Positions 8,603 to 16,775 of a stretch of 64,000 bases of DNA are shown here, piece after piece. Under the pieces are notes generated by a model that was not told where the DNA came from, searched no databases, and was given only the letters and a program-made list of their open reading frames with translations. This DNA comes from Paenibacillus phyllosphaerae (lineage in GTDB: Bacteria > Bacillota > Bacilli > Paenibacillales > Paenibacillaceae), in assembly GCF_014192105.1 (NCBI RefSeq), contig NZ_JACHXK010000010.1, forward strand, positions 62,001 through 126,000, written 5' to 3'. The translations under genes were made by a program, and so were the position numbers. How positions within the stretch are numbered: position 1 is the first letter of the stretch; the number at the start of each line of letters is the position of its first letter.

Positions 8603-9822
8603 TGAAGGATGAGCGAGCAATGACGACTGACCATATGGAACAACGCAGCCGCTGGCGCCTCATCCTCGGGCAGTCGGCTGAGGAAAAGCTGCAACCGCCC
8701 GGCAGCGGTCCGTTATTGAATGAGGAGCAGGCGCTGATGGATCAAGCGCTGGCAGCCATCTACGATGGTACGCAAGGGGAAGCTGTTCAAAGCTCGGGCA
8801 AGAGCGCTAGTCGGGGCGCAGGACTAGGCAAATCGGCCCCTTCTTTAGCGAAGTGGCTAGGCGACATCCGAACCTTCTTCCCGATGGACGTGGTCTCCGT
8901 TATCCAGGCCGATGCGATCGAGCGCAAAGGCTTGAAGGAACTGCTATTCGAACCGGAGACGCTAGCCAAGGTCAAACCGGATATTCGGATGGTGTCCACG
9001 CTGCTGTCGCTCAAAGGGCAAATACCGGAGAAAACGAAGGAAACAGCCAGGCAGTTTATTCGTACCGTGGTGGAGGATATTACCCGAAGGCTCGCGACGG
9101 ATCTCCGCCGGGCCGTGACCGGCGCGATTAACCGCAGGCGACATACGCCGCTGCCCTCCATCAGCGGTATGGATTGGAAGCGGACGATTGACCGTAACCT
9201 GAAGCATTATAATCAGGAGCGGAAGACGATCATTCCGGAGCGCTTCTACTTCTTCGACCGCGCAAGACGCAGCAAGGAGTGGACCGTTATTCTCGATATC
9301 GACCAGAGCGGCTCGATGGCGGACTCGGTTATTTACGCTTCGGTGATCGGATCGATCTTCGCCTCTATGCCATCCCTCGAGACGAGAGTAGTCGTGTTCG
9401 ATACCGAGGTCGTCGATTTGACGGAGCAATGCGCGGACGATCCGGTCGATATGCTGTTCGGCATTCAGCTCGGCGGCGGGACGGATATTAACAAATCGGT
9501 ACAGTATTGCCAGACGTTCATCAAGGAACCGAAGAAATCGCTATTCATTCTGATCTCCGACCTGTATGAAGGGGGCAACCAAGCCCAAATGCTGCGCAGG
9601 CTGACCGACATGCACGAAGCCGGCGTTACCGTGATCTGCCTGCTGGCGCTGTCCGACAATGGCGTGCCGTTCTATGATGAGCATAATGCCAAGAAATTGG
9701 CTCAGCAAGGCATTCCGTGCTTCGGCTGTACGCCGGATCGTCTCCCGGAGCTGATAGAGGCGGCGCTGAAAGGCCATGACCTAATGACGTTTACCCAAAC
9801 GGCAGGGAATAAGGCGAAGTAA
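8602..9822 (+). CDS. VWA-domain protein, CoxE-like partner of MoxR
   Basis: A 406-residue protein. Residues 231-238 read LDIDQSGS, the MIDAS Asp-x-Ser-x-Ser metal site, with the matching Thr-Asp in GGGTDIN at 291-297 and an Asp in LISDLYEGG. This is a complete von Willebrand A metal-binding domain of the cytoplasmic CoxE type; there is no signal peptide. The N-terminal 180 residues are helical and basic, and probably contact the ATPase. The GTG start overlaps the previous TAG by one base, with GGAG 7 bases before it. VWA proteins pair with MoxR ATPases to place metals, assemble complexes or act in conflict systems. A terminator follows at 9901. Last gene of the operon. Confidence 0.88.
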   Translation: MKDERAMTTDHMEQRSRWRLILGQSAEEKLQPPGSGPLLNEEQALMDQALAAIYDGTQGEAVQSSGKSASRGAGLGKSAPSLAKWLGDIRTFFPMDVVSVIQADAIERKGLKELLFEPETLAKVKPDIRMVSTLLSLKGQIPEKTKETARQFIRTVVEDITRRLATDLRRAVTGAINRRRHTPLPSISGMDWKRTIDRNLKHYNQERKTIIPERFYFFDRARRSKEWTVILDIDQSGSMADSVIYASVIGSIFASMPSLETRVVVFDTEVVDLTEQCADDPVDMLFGIQLGGGTDINKSVQYCQTFIKEPKKSLFILISDLYEGGNQAQMLRRLTDMHEAGVTVICLLALSDNGVPFYDEHNAKKLAQQGIPCFGCTPDRLPELIEAALKGHDLMTFTQTAGNKAK

Positions 9823-9900
9823 AACGGAAGATTCGACCGTTTGTTAACGCCCGCAACGGTTAAGGTGTGGAATCATTAACTTAAGCAACGATTAACAGCG

Positions 9901-9950
9901 CAAGCAGCGCGTTATCGCTTCATTGGCGATGGCACGCTGCTTGTTTGTTG
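9901..9950 (+). terminator. Terminator of the SWIM/MoxR operon
   Basis: Long hairpin with arms CAAGCAGCG and CGCTGCTTG and an inner ATCGC/GCGAT stem, followed by TTTGTTG. Confidence 0.65.
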
Positions 9951-10029
9951 TGCCTCTAATAGCATCTTGTGCAAGGGGAAGATTCGTATATTGCTTCCGG
10001 TCCTTTACCTCTGGTAAACTGAAGATACG

Positions 10030-10043
10030 AGAATATATGTTCG
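10030..10043 (+). promoter_or_regulatory. LexA-like box upstream of the UvrC-like gene
   Basis: AGAATATATGTTCG matches the palindromic LexA form CGAACATATGTTCG at 12 of 14 positions. It lies 45 bases before the start of a DNA-repair-type gene, where an SOS operator would be expected. One half-site is degenerate, so binding is uncertain. Confidence 0.45.
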
Positions 10044-10088
10044 TTTGTTATGAGAGAATGCGAGCGTACATGCAGGAGGATGATGATC

Positions 10089-11303
10089 ATGCCGTCCTTT
10101 ACCTTTCGAGCTGCAGAATATCCGGCTTTGCCGGGCTGTTACATCATGAAGAGCGAGGATGGCCGCATCCTGTATGTAGGCAAGTCGAAGTCGATTCGCG
10201 CCCGTCTGCGCTCTTATTTTCATGGCAATCAGAAGCGGCAGCGGATTACCCAGCTGGTAGAGCAGATTGCTTCGATCGAGGTGATCGTCGTTAATAATGA
10301 GCATGAAAGTCTGCTGCTGGAGAATAATTTGATCAAAGTGCACAAGCCGCCGTTCAACCGGGCGCTGAAGAAAGACAACAGCGGCTATGCGTATCTGCAA
10401 ATGACGGATGAACGGTATCCGCGTCTGGCCGTCTATTACCGTGACCGCAGACAGGCGAAGGCAGAAGCGCATATTAGCCAGCAGCTTGCGTCTACAGCGA
10501 CTGCATCAGTGGCAGCAGAGGGCATTGCAGAAGAGAATATGGCTTATTTCCCGGCAGCAATGGAGCTGACGGCAGCGGCTGAAGAAGCGGAGGAACGGTT
10601 CGGCCCTTTTGCCAGCAGTTATTTTCGCGATCAGCTGCTCTTATTCGTGAATGATCACTATCAGTTGCGGACCTGTGACACGATGCCGAAGAAGGTATGC
10701 CTGCTCTATCATCTGAAGCGATGCAGCGGCGTCTGCGAAGGGATGATATCGGAAGAGGATTATCGGTCTTCGGCGCGTGAAGCGGCTTCCCTGCTGCGCA
10801 ATCAAGGCGAGAAGCTGATCGAGGCGATGCGTGAACGAATGGCGCAGTACGCCGAGCGGCTGGAATTCGAACGTGCGGCACATATGCTGGAGCAGATTCG
10901 TATTCTGGAACGGGTACCAGCCAAGCAGATTGTCGACCGCGAGGCCCAAATTAACCAAGATGTCGTTTATTTCGGAGAAGGGACCGTTCTGATCGCGAAA
11001 GTGCGCCAAGGCATGCTGCATCAGTTCGAACAGCTGCCTTGGGAGCGAGGGTCAGACGACCGCAGCGGCTGTGACCGATTCTTGATCGAGCGATACGCTG
11101 GTTCGCGTCCGGACGAGGTTATTGTGAGCGAGATCGGTGACCAGAAGGCGGTTGCCCGCGCGCTGCGCATACGTGGACAAGCCCCGGTCAGACTAATAGC
11201 CGCACCGAAGCGCGGCATCCGTTATGAGTTGATGCAGCTATGCAAGGCCAATTATGAACAGCGGAATGCCCGCAGTGAAAGAATGCAAAGGAGTGACGTA
11301 TAA
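10089..11303 (+). CDS. UvrC-like GIY-YIG protein lacking the 5' nuclease domain
   Basis: A 404-residue protein. Residues 16-31 hold the GIY-YIG core (GCY ... YVG), with catalytic-type Arg residues in SIRARLRSYF and Glu in SLLLENNLI, as in the 3'-incising domain of UvrC. A four-Cys motif (RTCD ... KKVCLLYHLKRCSGVC) matches the Fe-S cysteines of UvrC, and a UVR helix pair follows (RLEFERAAHMLEQI). The remaining C-terminus resembles the start of the UvrC RNase H-like region but stops before the catalytic Asp residues and the HhH domains; normal UvrC is about 600 residues. It may be a dedicated single-incision nuclease like Cho. ATG 10089 has AGGAGGA 8 bases upstream. A LexA-like site precedes it. 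Confidence 0.8.
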   Translation: MPSFTFRAAEYPALPGCYIMKSEDGRILYVGKSKSIRARLRSYFHGNQKRQRITQLVEQIASIEVIVVNNEHESLLLENNLIKVHKPPFNRALKKDNSGYAYLQMTDERYPRLAVYYRDRRQAKAEAHISQQLASTATASVAAEGIAEENMAYFPAAMELTAAAEEAEERFGPFASSYFRDQLLLFVNDHYQLRTCDTMPKKVCLLYHLKRCSGVCEGMISEEDYRSSAREAASLLRNQGEKLIEAMRERMAQYAERLEFERAAHMLEQIRILERVPAKQIVDREAQINQDVVYFGEGTVLIAKVRQGMLHQFEQLPWERGSDDRSGCDRFLIERYAGSRPDEVIVSEIGDQKAVARALRIRGQAPVRLIAAPKRGIRYELMQLCKANYEQRNARSERMQRSDV

Positions 11304-11307
11304 GCAA

Positions 11308-11661
11308 ATGGATCCAATCGTGGAATATTGCTTAAGCAGAAGGGCGGCCGTCCTGGAATATCCCTTTGGGCCGGATACGATGGTATTCAAGGTCGGCGGC
11401 AAAATGTTCGCGCTCATGCCCGGAGACGGCAGCTCGGTCTCGCTGAAGTGCGACCCTGCCATCGCGGAGAATTTGCGCGAGCAGCATGAAGCCATCACGC
11501 CTGGCTACCACCTGAACAAGAAGCATTGGAACACCGTTCATATGGACGGTTCGCTGACGATCGAAGAAGTGCAGGATATGATCGATCATTCATATAAACT
11601 CGTCTTCAAGGGGCTTCCGAAGTCGGAACGCTCCCGTATCGAGGATGCGATCCTTCCCTAG
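11308..11661 (+). CDS. MmcQ/YjbR family protein
   Basis: A 117-residue protein of the MmcQ/YjbR family (CyaY-like fold, DNA-binding proposed). Typical features are FGPDTMVFKVGGKMFAL near the start, PGYHLNKKHWNTV in the centre and SYKLVFKGLPKSER at the end. The length fits the family. The frame runs back to 11254, inside the UvrC-like gene, but the ATG at 11308 lies 4 bases after that gene's stop; AAAGGAG is 14 bases upstream, which is long, so the start is uncertain. Probably co-transcribed with the UvrC-like gene. Function is not established for the family. Confidence 0.8.
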   Translation: MDPIVEYCLSRRAAVLEYPFGPDTMVFKVGGKMFALMPGDGSSVSLKCDPAIAENLREQHEAITPGYHLNKKHWNTVHMDGSLTIEEVQDMIDHSYKLVFKGLPKSERSRIEDAILP

Positions 11662-11719
11662 GGCGAGGTGCAGGCTGCGGCTTAGGCATCTGCTTGCCGA
11701 TATGGCTTATGCCTTGCGG

Positions 11720-12511
11720 CTAATAGTTTCCCGGGCACCAGCCGGGCGGGTCCGAACAGAGCGCTGCGGCGAATTCCGGCGCCTGCTCCGCCAAGTTGTT
11801 AAAGTAACTGCTCAGAATATGGTTCCCGCTTACCGATCCGGTCCGGAAGCTGAGCTTTTCTTCCCCTTTGACATGCATATACGTGTACGTTTTGTCGGTG
11901 CGCGGCGAGTGGTACAAGAGCGGCGGCAGCTGCGGGACGATATCGAACTCGTTATGGATCCGGACCTGAACCGGCACCGACTTGTTGTACATCTTGACGA
12001 AGGCCGGATCTCCCGTGCGCGGCGCGGCGAACGTGTAGACGAGCAGCTGTTGGAAGCTTTGATTCTTCGCAATATCCAGTGCCGCAAGCGTAGCCAACGC
12101 GCCGCCGAGACTATGCCCGGTGACGAAGAGCGGTTTCTCGGGCGGGAGCTGATCGAGCAGGGCCATGACCTGTTCTCGCGCAGACATATAGATTTCGGTG
12201 AAGCCTCGGTGCGTCGCGCCTGCCCCGGCAACCGGCTTGTATGGGATTTGCTCGGCAATCAGATCCGACACCCAGTCGACCGCAGATCCAGTGCCCCGGA
12301 AGGCAAGAATCGCGGCTCGGTCCGATTCGATCACGAAGCCGAACGGTTCCGTAACGCCGTTATAGACCTCCGCCGTGAAGGTGCCGACCGTCTGGTAGGT
12401 TCGCGGCAGCATAAACCAGTTCCGAGGGTTGTTGAATTGCGCGTAGGTTTGTCCGCATACCGCAGCCAGGAACAGCGCCGTACGTATATCCATTGCGCCT
12501 CTTTCATCCAC
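11720..12511 (-). CDS. Class 3 lipase family protein
   Basis: A 263-residue alpha/beta hydrolase. VTGHSLGGALATLAALD carries the nucleophile elbow G-x-S-x-G, and AILAFRGTGSAVDW is the oxyanion-loop region typical of fungal-type (class 3) lipases. A later HNEFDIVPQLPP contains the expected catalytic Asp, and GNHILSSYF a His. A GTG start at 12511 is chosen because GAGGAGGG lies 8 bases upstream; the ATG at 12493 is an alternative. No classical signal peptide is seen, so it may be cytoplasmic. It is convergent with the MmcQ gene. Substrate unknown. Confidence 0.85.
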   Translation of the reverse strand: MDERGAMDIRTALFLAAVCGQTYAQFNNPRNWFMLPRTYQTVGTFTAEVYNGVTEPFGFVIESDRAAILAFRGTGSAVDWVSDLIAEQIPYKPVAGAGATHRGFTEIYMSAREQVMALLDQLPPEKPLFVTGHSLGGALATLAALDIAKNQSFQQLLVYTFAAPRTGDPAFVKMYNKSVPVQVRIHNEFDIVPQLPPLLYHSPRTDKTYTYMHVKGEEKLSFRTGSVSGNHILSSYFNNLAEQAPEFAAALCSDPPGWCPGNY

Positions 12512-12650
12512 TGCATGTTCCCTCCTCTAATCGCGCCCCCGCATTCGTTAACGACAAGCGGCCCCTTTATCGGTCTCTTTAGATATAAGGATATAAGCTT
12601 AATGCTGCATTCCCGCTCTTACGACCGTGAACGCAAACCCATCCGCTTCC

Positions 12651-12700
12651 GGAATGAAACTAGCACGACCATTAAAGACGGCATCAGCCGTTTCACCTTG
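12651..12700 (+). repeat. Interspersed hairpin repeat, copy B
   Basis: Begins GGAATGAAAC and ends CGTTTCACCTTG with a middle unlike the other copies. It lies in the roughly 380-base gap between the lipase and beta-glucosidase genes, which otherwise holds only promoter-like sequence. Confidence 0.6.
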
Positions 12701-12804
12701 CTCCCATCATATGCGCAGCGCTAGGCATGTGTGCCGTCAGGCAAGGACGTCAACGGCGTTCACAATTAGAGCCAAATCGGCAGGAACGAGAGCCAAATTG
12801 GATA

Positions 12805-12855
12805 AACTTGCTCTTTTGGGCCTCCTCTATAATGGGTGGTGATTAACACGTGTTG
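12805..12855 (+). promoter_or_regulatory. Beta-glucosidase promoter with palindromic operator
   Basis: TATAAT at 12828-12833 has only a poor -35. Twelve bases after it lies the perfect palindrome AACACGTGTT (12845-12854) with a central CG, as in LacI/GalR-type operators. A sugar-responsive repressor binding there is plausible but unproven; no regulator gene is adjacent. Confidence 0.4.
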
Positions 12856-12891
12856 ACACCAATGAAGGAGTAAGGGAAAGGGGTAAGACGA

Positions 12892-14238
12892 ATGGCAATC
12901 GTACAGTTTCCGAAAGATTTCGTATGGGGTGCGGCAACGGCCTCCTTCCAAGTCGAAGGGGCCTATCAAGAGGACGGCAGAGGGATGTCGATCTGGGATA
13001 CGTTCTCCCGTACGCCAGGCAAAGTGTATCAAGGGGATAACGGCGACGTAGCCTGCGATATGTACCATCTGTATCCGCAAGATGTGAAGCAAATGGCGGA
13101 CCTTGGCATCAAGTCGTATCGCTTCTCGATTGCGTGGCCGCGCATCATCCCGGACGGATCGGGCGAGGTGAACGAGAAGGGGCTCGCGTTCTATCATAAC
13201 CTTGTCGACGAGCTGCTGAAGTACGGCATTGAGCCGATGTGCACGCTCTACCATTGGGATTTGCCGCAGGCGCTTCAAGATCAGGGCGGCTGGGACAATC
13301 GGGCGACGATCGACCATTTTGTACGGTACGCGGAAGTGATCTTCGAATCGTTCCGGGGCAAAATCAACTGGTTCGCCACGTTCAATGAGCCTTGGTGCTC
13401 TTCCTTCCTCTCGAACTACATCGGCGCCCATGCGCCAGGCTACACGGATCTGCAGCTGGCCGTCAATGTGGCGCATAACTTGCTGGTCGCCCATGGCGGA
13501 GCGGTCCAGAAGTTCCGTTCCCTTGGCATGGAAGGGCAGATCGGCATCGTGCCGAATACGGAGTGGCAGGAGCCTTACAGCAGCAAGCAAGAGGACATCG
13601 ACGCTTGCTTCCGCGCTTCCGGCTGGCTGAACGACTGGTTCATCCGTCCGGTCATGACGGGCAAGTATCCGGAGCATCTGCTGACTTGGTTCAAGTCCAA
13701 AGGCGCTCAGCCTCGCATCGAAGCCGGCGACATGGAGCTGATTAGCAGCAAGATCGATTTCCTCGGCGTGAATTATTACACCGGCGGCATCGGCCGGTAC
13801 AAGGAAGGCGAAGGGCTGTTCGACTTCGAGACGGTCGATATGGGCTGGCAGAAGACGGATATCGGCTGGAACTATTACCCGCAAGGCTTGTACAACGTGT
13901 TGACCTGGATTCATAAGGAGTTCGGGGACATTCCGATCTACATTACGGAGAACGGAGCTTGCTATAACGACGGGGTTTCCGAGGACGGCAAAGTGCACGA
14001 TGAGCGCCGCATCACTTACTTGAAGAGCCATCTCGCTCAAGTAGAGCGTGCGATTGCTTCCGGCGTGCCGGTGAAAGGCTACTATTGCTGGTCGCTGATG
14101 GACAACTTCGAGTGGGCTTACGGCTACTCGATGCGCTTCGGTCTCATTCATGTCGACTACGACACGCAGAAGCGTACCCCGAAGGACAGCTACAAATGGT
14201 ACAAAAAAGTCGTCCAGCTTGGCTGGTACGAAGTGTAG
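12892..14238 (+). CDS. bglA: GH1 beta-glucosidase
   Basis: A 448-residue glycoside hydrolase family 1 enzyme, hydrolysing beta-glucosides such as cellobiose in the cytoplasm. The opening FPKDFVWGAATASFQVEGA is the family signature. The acid/base Glu is in TFNEPW (about residue 166) and the nucleophile Glu in YITENGA (about residue 353). The substrate loop WSLMDNFEWAYGY is intact. There is no signal peptide. The length equals that known for Paenibacillus polymyxa BglA and BglB. The ribosome site is in AAAGGGGTAAG. The gene is monocistronic, with a palindromic operator upstream and a strong terminator downstream. No PTS gene is next to it, so uptake is encoded elsewhere. Confidence 0.95.
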   Translation: MAIVQFPKDFVWGAATASFQVEGAYQEDGRGMSIWDTFSRTPGKVYQGDNGDVACDMYHLYPQDVKQMADLGIKSYRFSIAWPRIIPDGSGEVNEKGLAFYHNLVDELLKYGIEPMCTLYHWDLPQALQDQGGWDNRATIDHFVRYAEVIFESFRGKINWFATFNEPWCSSFLSNYIGAHAPGYTDLQLAVNVAHNLLVAHGGAVQKFRSLGMEGQIGIVPNTEWQEPYSSKQEDIDACFRASGWLNDWFIRPVMTGKYPEHLLTWFKSKGAQPRIEAGDMELISSKIDFLGVNYYTGGIGRYKEGEGLFDFETVDMGWQKTDIGWNYYPQGLYNVLTWIHKEFGDIPIYITENGACYNDGVSEDGKVHDERRITYLKSHLAQVERAIASGVPVKGYYCWSLMDNFEWAYGYSMRFGLIHVDYDTQKRTPKDSYKWYKKVVQLGWYEV

Positions 14239-14270
14239 GCGGCTATCAAATACGCTCATGCACGCAACGA

Positions 14271-14312
14271 AAAAGCCGGCAATGCTGATTCCGTCAGCAA
14301 TGCCGGCTTTTC
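14271..14312. terminator. Bidirectional terminator after bglA
   Basis: Arms GCCGGCAATGCTG and CAGCAATGCCGGC are perfectly complementary, flanked by AAAA on the left and TTTT on the right, so it can serve bglA and the convergent DUF1328 gene. Confidence 0.85.
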
Positions 14313-14392
14313 TCAATTTCACCTCGTATCCAAGCGCGCAGCTATTGGGCTATGCGCAGATTGGATGGTGGGTCAATCACTTTTCCTTACCG

Positions 14393-14560
14393 TCACATGG
14401 ATGAATTACGGCGTCCGGTAAAGAGCGAGACGATGAAGAGAATCAGGAACACGAAGAAGAGGACCTTGGCAATGCCGCTCGCGGCGTCTACTACGCCCCC
14501 GAATCCGAAAATCGCCGCTACAATCGCAATAATGAAGAAAATCGCTGCCCAACGTAACAT
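14393..14560 (-). CDS. DUF1328 (UPF0391) small membrane protein
   Basis: A 55-residue protein: [20 protein letters not shown], then a short loop containing an Asp ([12 protein letters not shown]), then a second hydrophobic helix, and a basic tail GRRNSSM. This two-helix pattern is the DUF1328/YtjA family, often stress-induced in other bacteria. AAAGGGATGGTG upstream of the ATG serves as ribosome site. It is convergent with bglA. Its role is unknown; family membership is clear from the sequence. Confidence 0.85.
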   Translation of the reverse strand: MLRWAAIFFIIAIVAAIFGFGGVVDAASGIAKVLFFVFLILFIVSLFTGRRNSSM

Positions 14561-14698
14561 GAGCAATCACCATCCCTTTCGTATCGATTTAGATGCGTTA
14601 AGCTCAAGTCGCAAGCGGGCAGATCCGATCCTCCAGGTCTCGCGGCTAACGCGTTAACGGTGGATCAGGCTTGTCCGGTTGCCACTGGCTTAACTTCA

Positions 14699-14745
14699 GA
14701 ATGAAACGCGCTGCGCTGCCTAGTGGCTAGCGTCGTTTCACCTTG
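14699..14745 (+). repeat. Interspersed hairpin repeat, copy C
   Basis: GAATGAAACG ... CGTCGTTTCACCTTG. The middle is identical to copy D, 100 bases away, which suggests local duplication. The roughly 400-base gap 14561-14965 is filled largely by copies C and D and the hairpin between them. Confidence 0.65.
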
Positions 14746-14795
14746 AATTCCAGGCATTTATAAGTTTGACGTTATAAATGTGGGCCCTGGAATTC
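14745..14795. repeat. Nested palindrome between copies C and D
   Basis: Outer arms GAATTCCAGG (14745-14754) and CCTGGAATTC (14786-14795), and inner arms CATTTATAA (14755-14763) and TTATAAATG (14772-14780), with loop GTTTGACG. The inner core closely matches the hairpin at 33249, which has different outer arms. Confidence 0.75.
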
Positions 14796-14798
14796 TTC

Positions 14799-14846
14799 GG
14801 AATGAAACGCGCTGCGCTGCCTAGTGGCTAGCGTCGTTTCACCTTG
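14799..14846 (+). repeat. Interspersed hairpin repeat, copy D
   Basis: GGAATGAAACG ... CGTCGTTTCACCTTG, preceded by TTC exactly as in copy E at 33298. Confidence 0.65.
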
Positions 14847-14965
14847 CTTGTTCGGACTTTAACCGTCTCATCCACCCTTGAAACGAGGGATTCAAAAGAA
14901 GTGTGGACGGGTAACCAATGACTAGAGTTTCGAAAGACGAATCGCTTTGAAGGAGAGGGATGCAC

Positions 14966-15520
14966 ATGTTCGAAGTGGCAATGTTAATCATCGGTTTATC
15001 GGTCGCGGTATTGGTCTTTTTCTTAATTCAAACCTTAAAGAAGGTTCAAACTTCGCTGGATGCGGCGAGCAAGACGCTTACCGAGGTACAATCGGTGGTG
15101 CATACCGTTAAAGGCGATGTAAGCGAGATCGTTACAAGCGCTAAACGAATTGCCGATCAGGCGGAAAGCAAGCTGACGGCCATCGATCCGCTGGTCGAAT
15201 CGGTACGCGAGACAGGCGAGGTGCTGAATGAGGTTGCTACCGTAGCGCACAACTTCTCCTCGATCTGGACGGATAAGCTGAAACAGCGTGCGCAAACCCT
15301 CGCTGCCAAACAGGAAGCCCGCAAAGCGGCGAAGGAAGCTGCCGCCTCCCTTGAGCCGGTGCCAAGCCTGGCAATCGACGCTGGACATGACAGCCTTCGT
15401 CCGGCGCATTCGATTAGCGTCGAAGGACAAGCCGGCAATGTAAAGTCGAGTTCGCTGTCGTGGCTGGATTGGATGGAGACTGGCGTGAAGGTTGCCCGTG
15501 CGATTACCGGGTCCCGCTAG
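14966..15520 (+). CDS. DUF948 membrane-anchored protein
   Basis: A 184-residue protein with one N-terminal transmembrane helix (VAMLIIGLSVAVLVFFLIQTL), then a long alternating coiled-coil region (DAASKTLTEVQSVVHTVKGDVSEI) typical of DUF948 proteins such as YtxG-type general stress proteins. The tail is Ala/Lys-rich and less ordered. Two ATGs are possible (14960 and 14966); the second is better spaced from AGGAGAG. It lies between repeat elements and the REC-PP2C gene near the sigB operon, which fits a stress link, but no sigma-B promoter is evident directly upstream. Confidence 0.75.
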   Translation: MFEVAMLIIGLSVAVLVFFLIQTLKKVQTSLDAASKTLTEVQSVVHTVKGDVSEIVTSAKRIADQAESKLTAIDPLVESVRETGEVLNEVATVAHNFSSIWTDKLKQRAQTLAAKQEARKAAKEAAASLEPVPSLAIDAGHDSLRPAHSISVEGQAGNVKSSSLSWLDWMETGVKVARAITGSR

Positions 15521-15598
15521 CATATCGCCAAGCGAGCGTAGTAGAATAGAAGGAGAACGTTGTGACCAAGTATTCATGTGAAGCTTAGGAGAATTGAG

Positions 15599-16765
15599 AT
15601 GCGCATAGTAGTCGTAGATGATAACCCGATGAACGTGACCGTCGTGCATGAGATTTTGAAGCGCGCGGGATATACGAATATTGTGGCGGCGTCATCTGGA
15701 ATGGAACTGTTTGGCTTGCTCGGCTTAAGTCCGGACGGGCAGCAGGATACGGATGCGGCAGGCGATGACTACGGAATCGACCTGATTCTGATGGATATGA
15801 TGATGCCGGGCGTCGACGGCATCTCGGCCTGCCGCGCCATTTATCAGACGGAGCGGCTGCGGGATATCCCGATCATTATGGTTACGGCGATCGGGGATTC
15901 CAAGAAGTTGGCCGAGGCGCTGGATGCCGGCGCGATCGATTATGTGACCAAGCCTATCAATCGGATCGAGCTGCTTGCACGGATTCGTGTAGCCTTGCGT
16001 CTGAAAGAACAGAAGGACTGGCATAAGGTGCGCGACCGCCGGGTACGCGAGGAGCTTCAGCTCGCGCGCGAGGTGCAGAGCGCTGTCCTCCCGCAACCAC
16101 TCGTCGAAGAAGGGATTCGGATCGGCGCAATCTTCCGCCCGTCCGAGGAGCTGTCCGGCGATCTGTACGCGTGGCACAAAATCGACGAGCACCGCTACGG
16201 TGTCGCCGTCATCGACGCAATGGGACATGGCATATCCTCATCGCTCGTCTGCATGTTCATCGCTTCGGTGTTGAAGGATGCAATGACGAAGCTGGTGGAC
16301 CCGCAGTTGGTCGCGCTGGAGCTGAATCGCAGGTCGCAGCAATTGCAATTTGCCGACCAGCTCATTCAGTATTATTTTACCGCGCTGTATATGGTCGTGG
16401 ATGTGAAGCAGCGGCAGGTCGAATACGTGAATGCCGGTCATCCGGCAGGCATGCTCATTCGCGCCGGCGGCGAGGTGGAGACGTTCGCGCAAGGCGGGAT
16501 TGCAATCGGGATGTTCGATAACATTCAGGTGCAGAAGCATACGGTTCAGATCGGCGAAGGCGACCGGATCGTGCTCGTCACGGACGGCATCTTCGATCTG
16601 GTCGGAGCCGAAGAGGATGATGAGGATCAGCTGCAGCAGTTGAAGGCGCTGCTCCAGCCGTATGGCAGCCACATTGCCCAGGATCAGCTCGAGGAAGAGC
16701 TGTTCCGCACAGATGATTCCAACCGACAGGACGACCGTTGCTTGGTCGTCGTTGATATTCTGTAG
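15599..16765 (+). CDS. Response regulator with PP2C (SpoIIE/RsbU-type) phosphatase
   Basis: A 388-residue protein. The receiver domain occupies roughly residues 1-130, with acidic pocket VVDDN, phospho-acceptor Asp66 in LILMDMMMPG and Lys in YVTKPINR. A short coiled linker (RRVREELQLAREVQSAVLP) leads to a PP2C/SpoIIE phosphatase domain with ELSGDLYAW, VIDAMGHG and IVLVTDGIFD carrying the metal Asp residues. This is the layout of RsbU/RssB-like phosphatases that dephosphorylate anti-anti-sigma factors; RsbV is encoded 3 kb away, a likely substrate. ATG 15599 has AGGAG 7 bases upstream. The partner kinase is not in the window. Confidence 0.88.
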   Translation: MRIVVVDDNPMNVTVVHEILKRAGYTNIVAASSGMELFGLLGLSPDGQQDTDAAGDDYGIDLILMDMMMPGVDGISACRAIYQTERLRDIPIIMVTAIGDSKKLAEALDAGAIDYVTKPINRIELLARIRVALRLKEQKDWHKVRDRRVREELQLAREVQSAVLPQPLVEEGIRIGAIFRPSEELSGDLYAWHKIDEHRYGVAVIDAMGHGISSSLVCMFIASVLKDAMTKLVDPQLVALELNRRSQQLQFADQLIQYYFTALYMVVDVKQRQVEYVNAGHPAGMLIRAGGEVETFAQGGIAIGMFDNIQVQKHTVQIGEGDRIVLVTDGIFDLVGAEEDDEDQLQQLKALLQPYGSHIAQDQLEEELFRTDDSNRQDDRCLVVVDIL

Positions 16766-16775
16766 GCCTTTCGTT

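Noticed and set aside
12766..14322. 518-residue open frame opposite bglA
   Set aside because: A shadow of the beta-glucosidase gene, crossing its promoter and terminator; no start signal.
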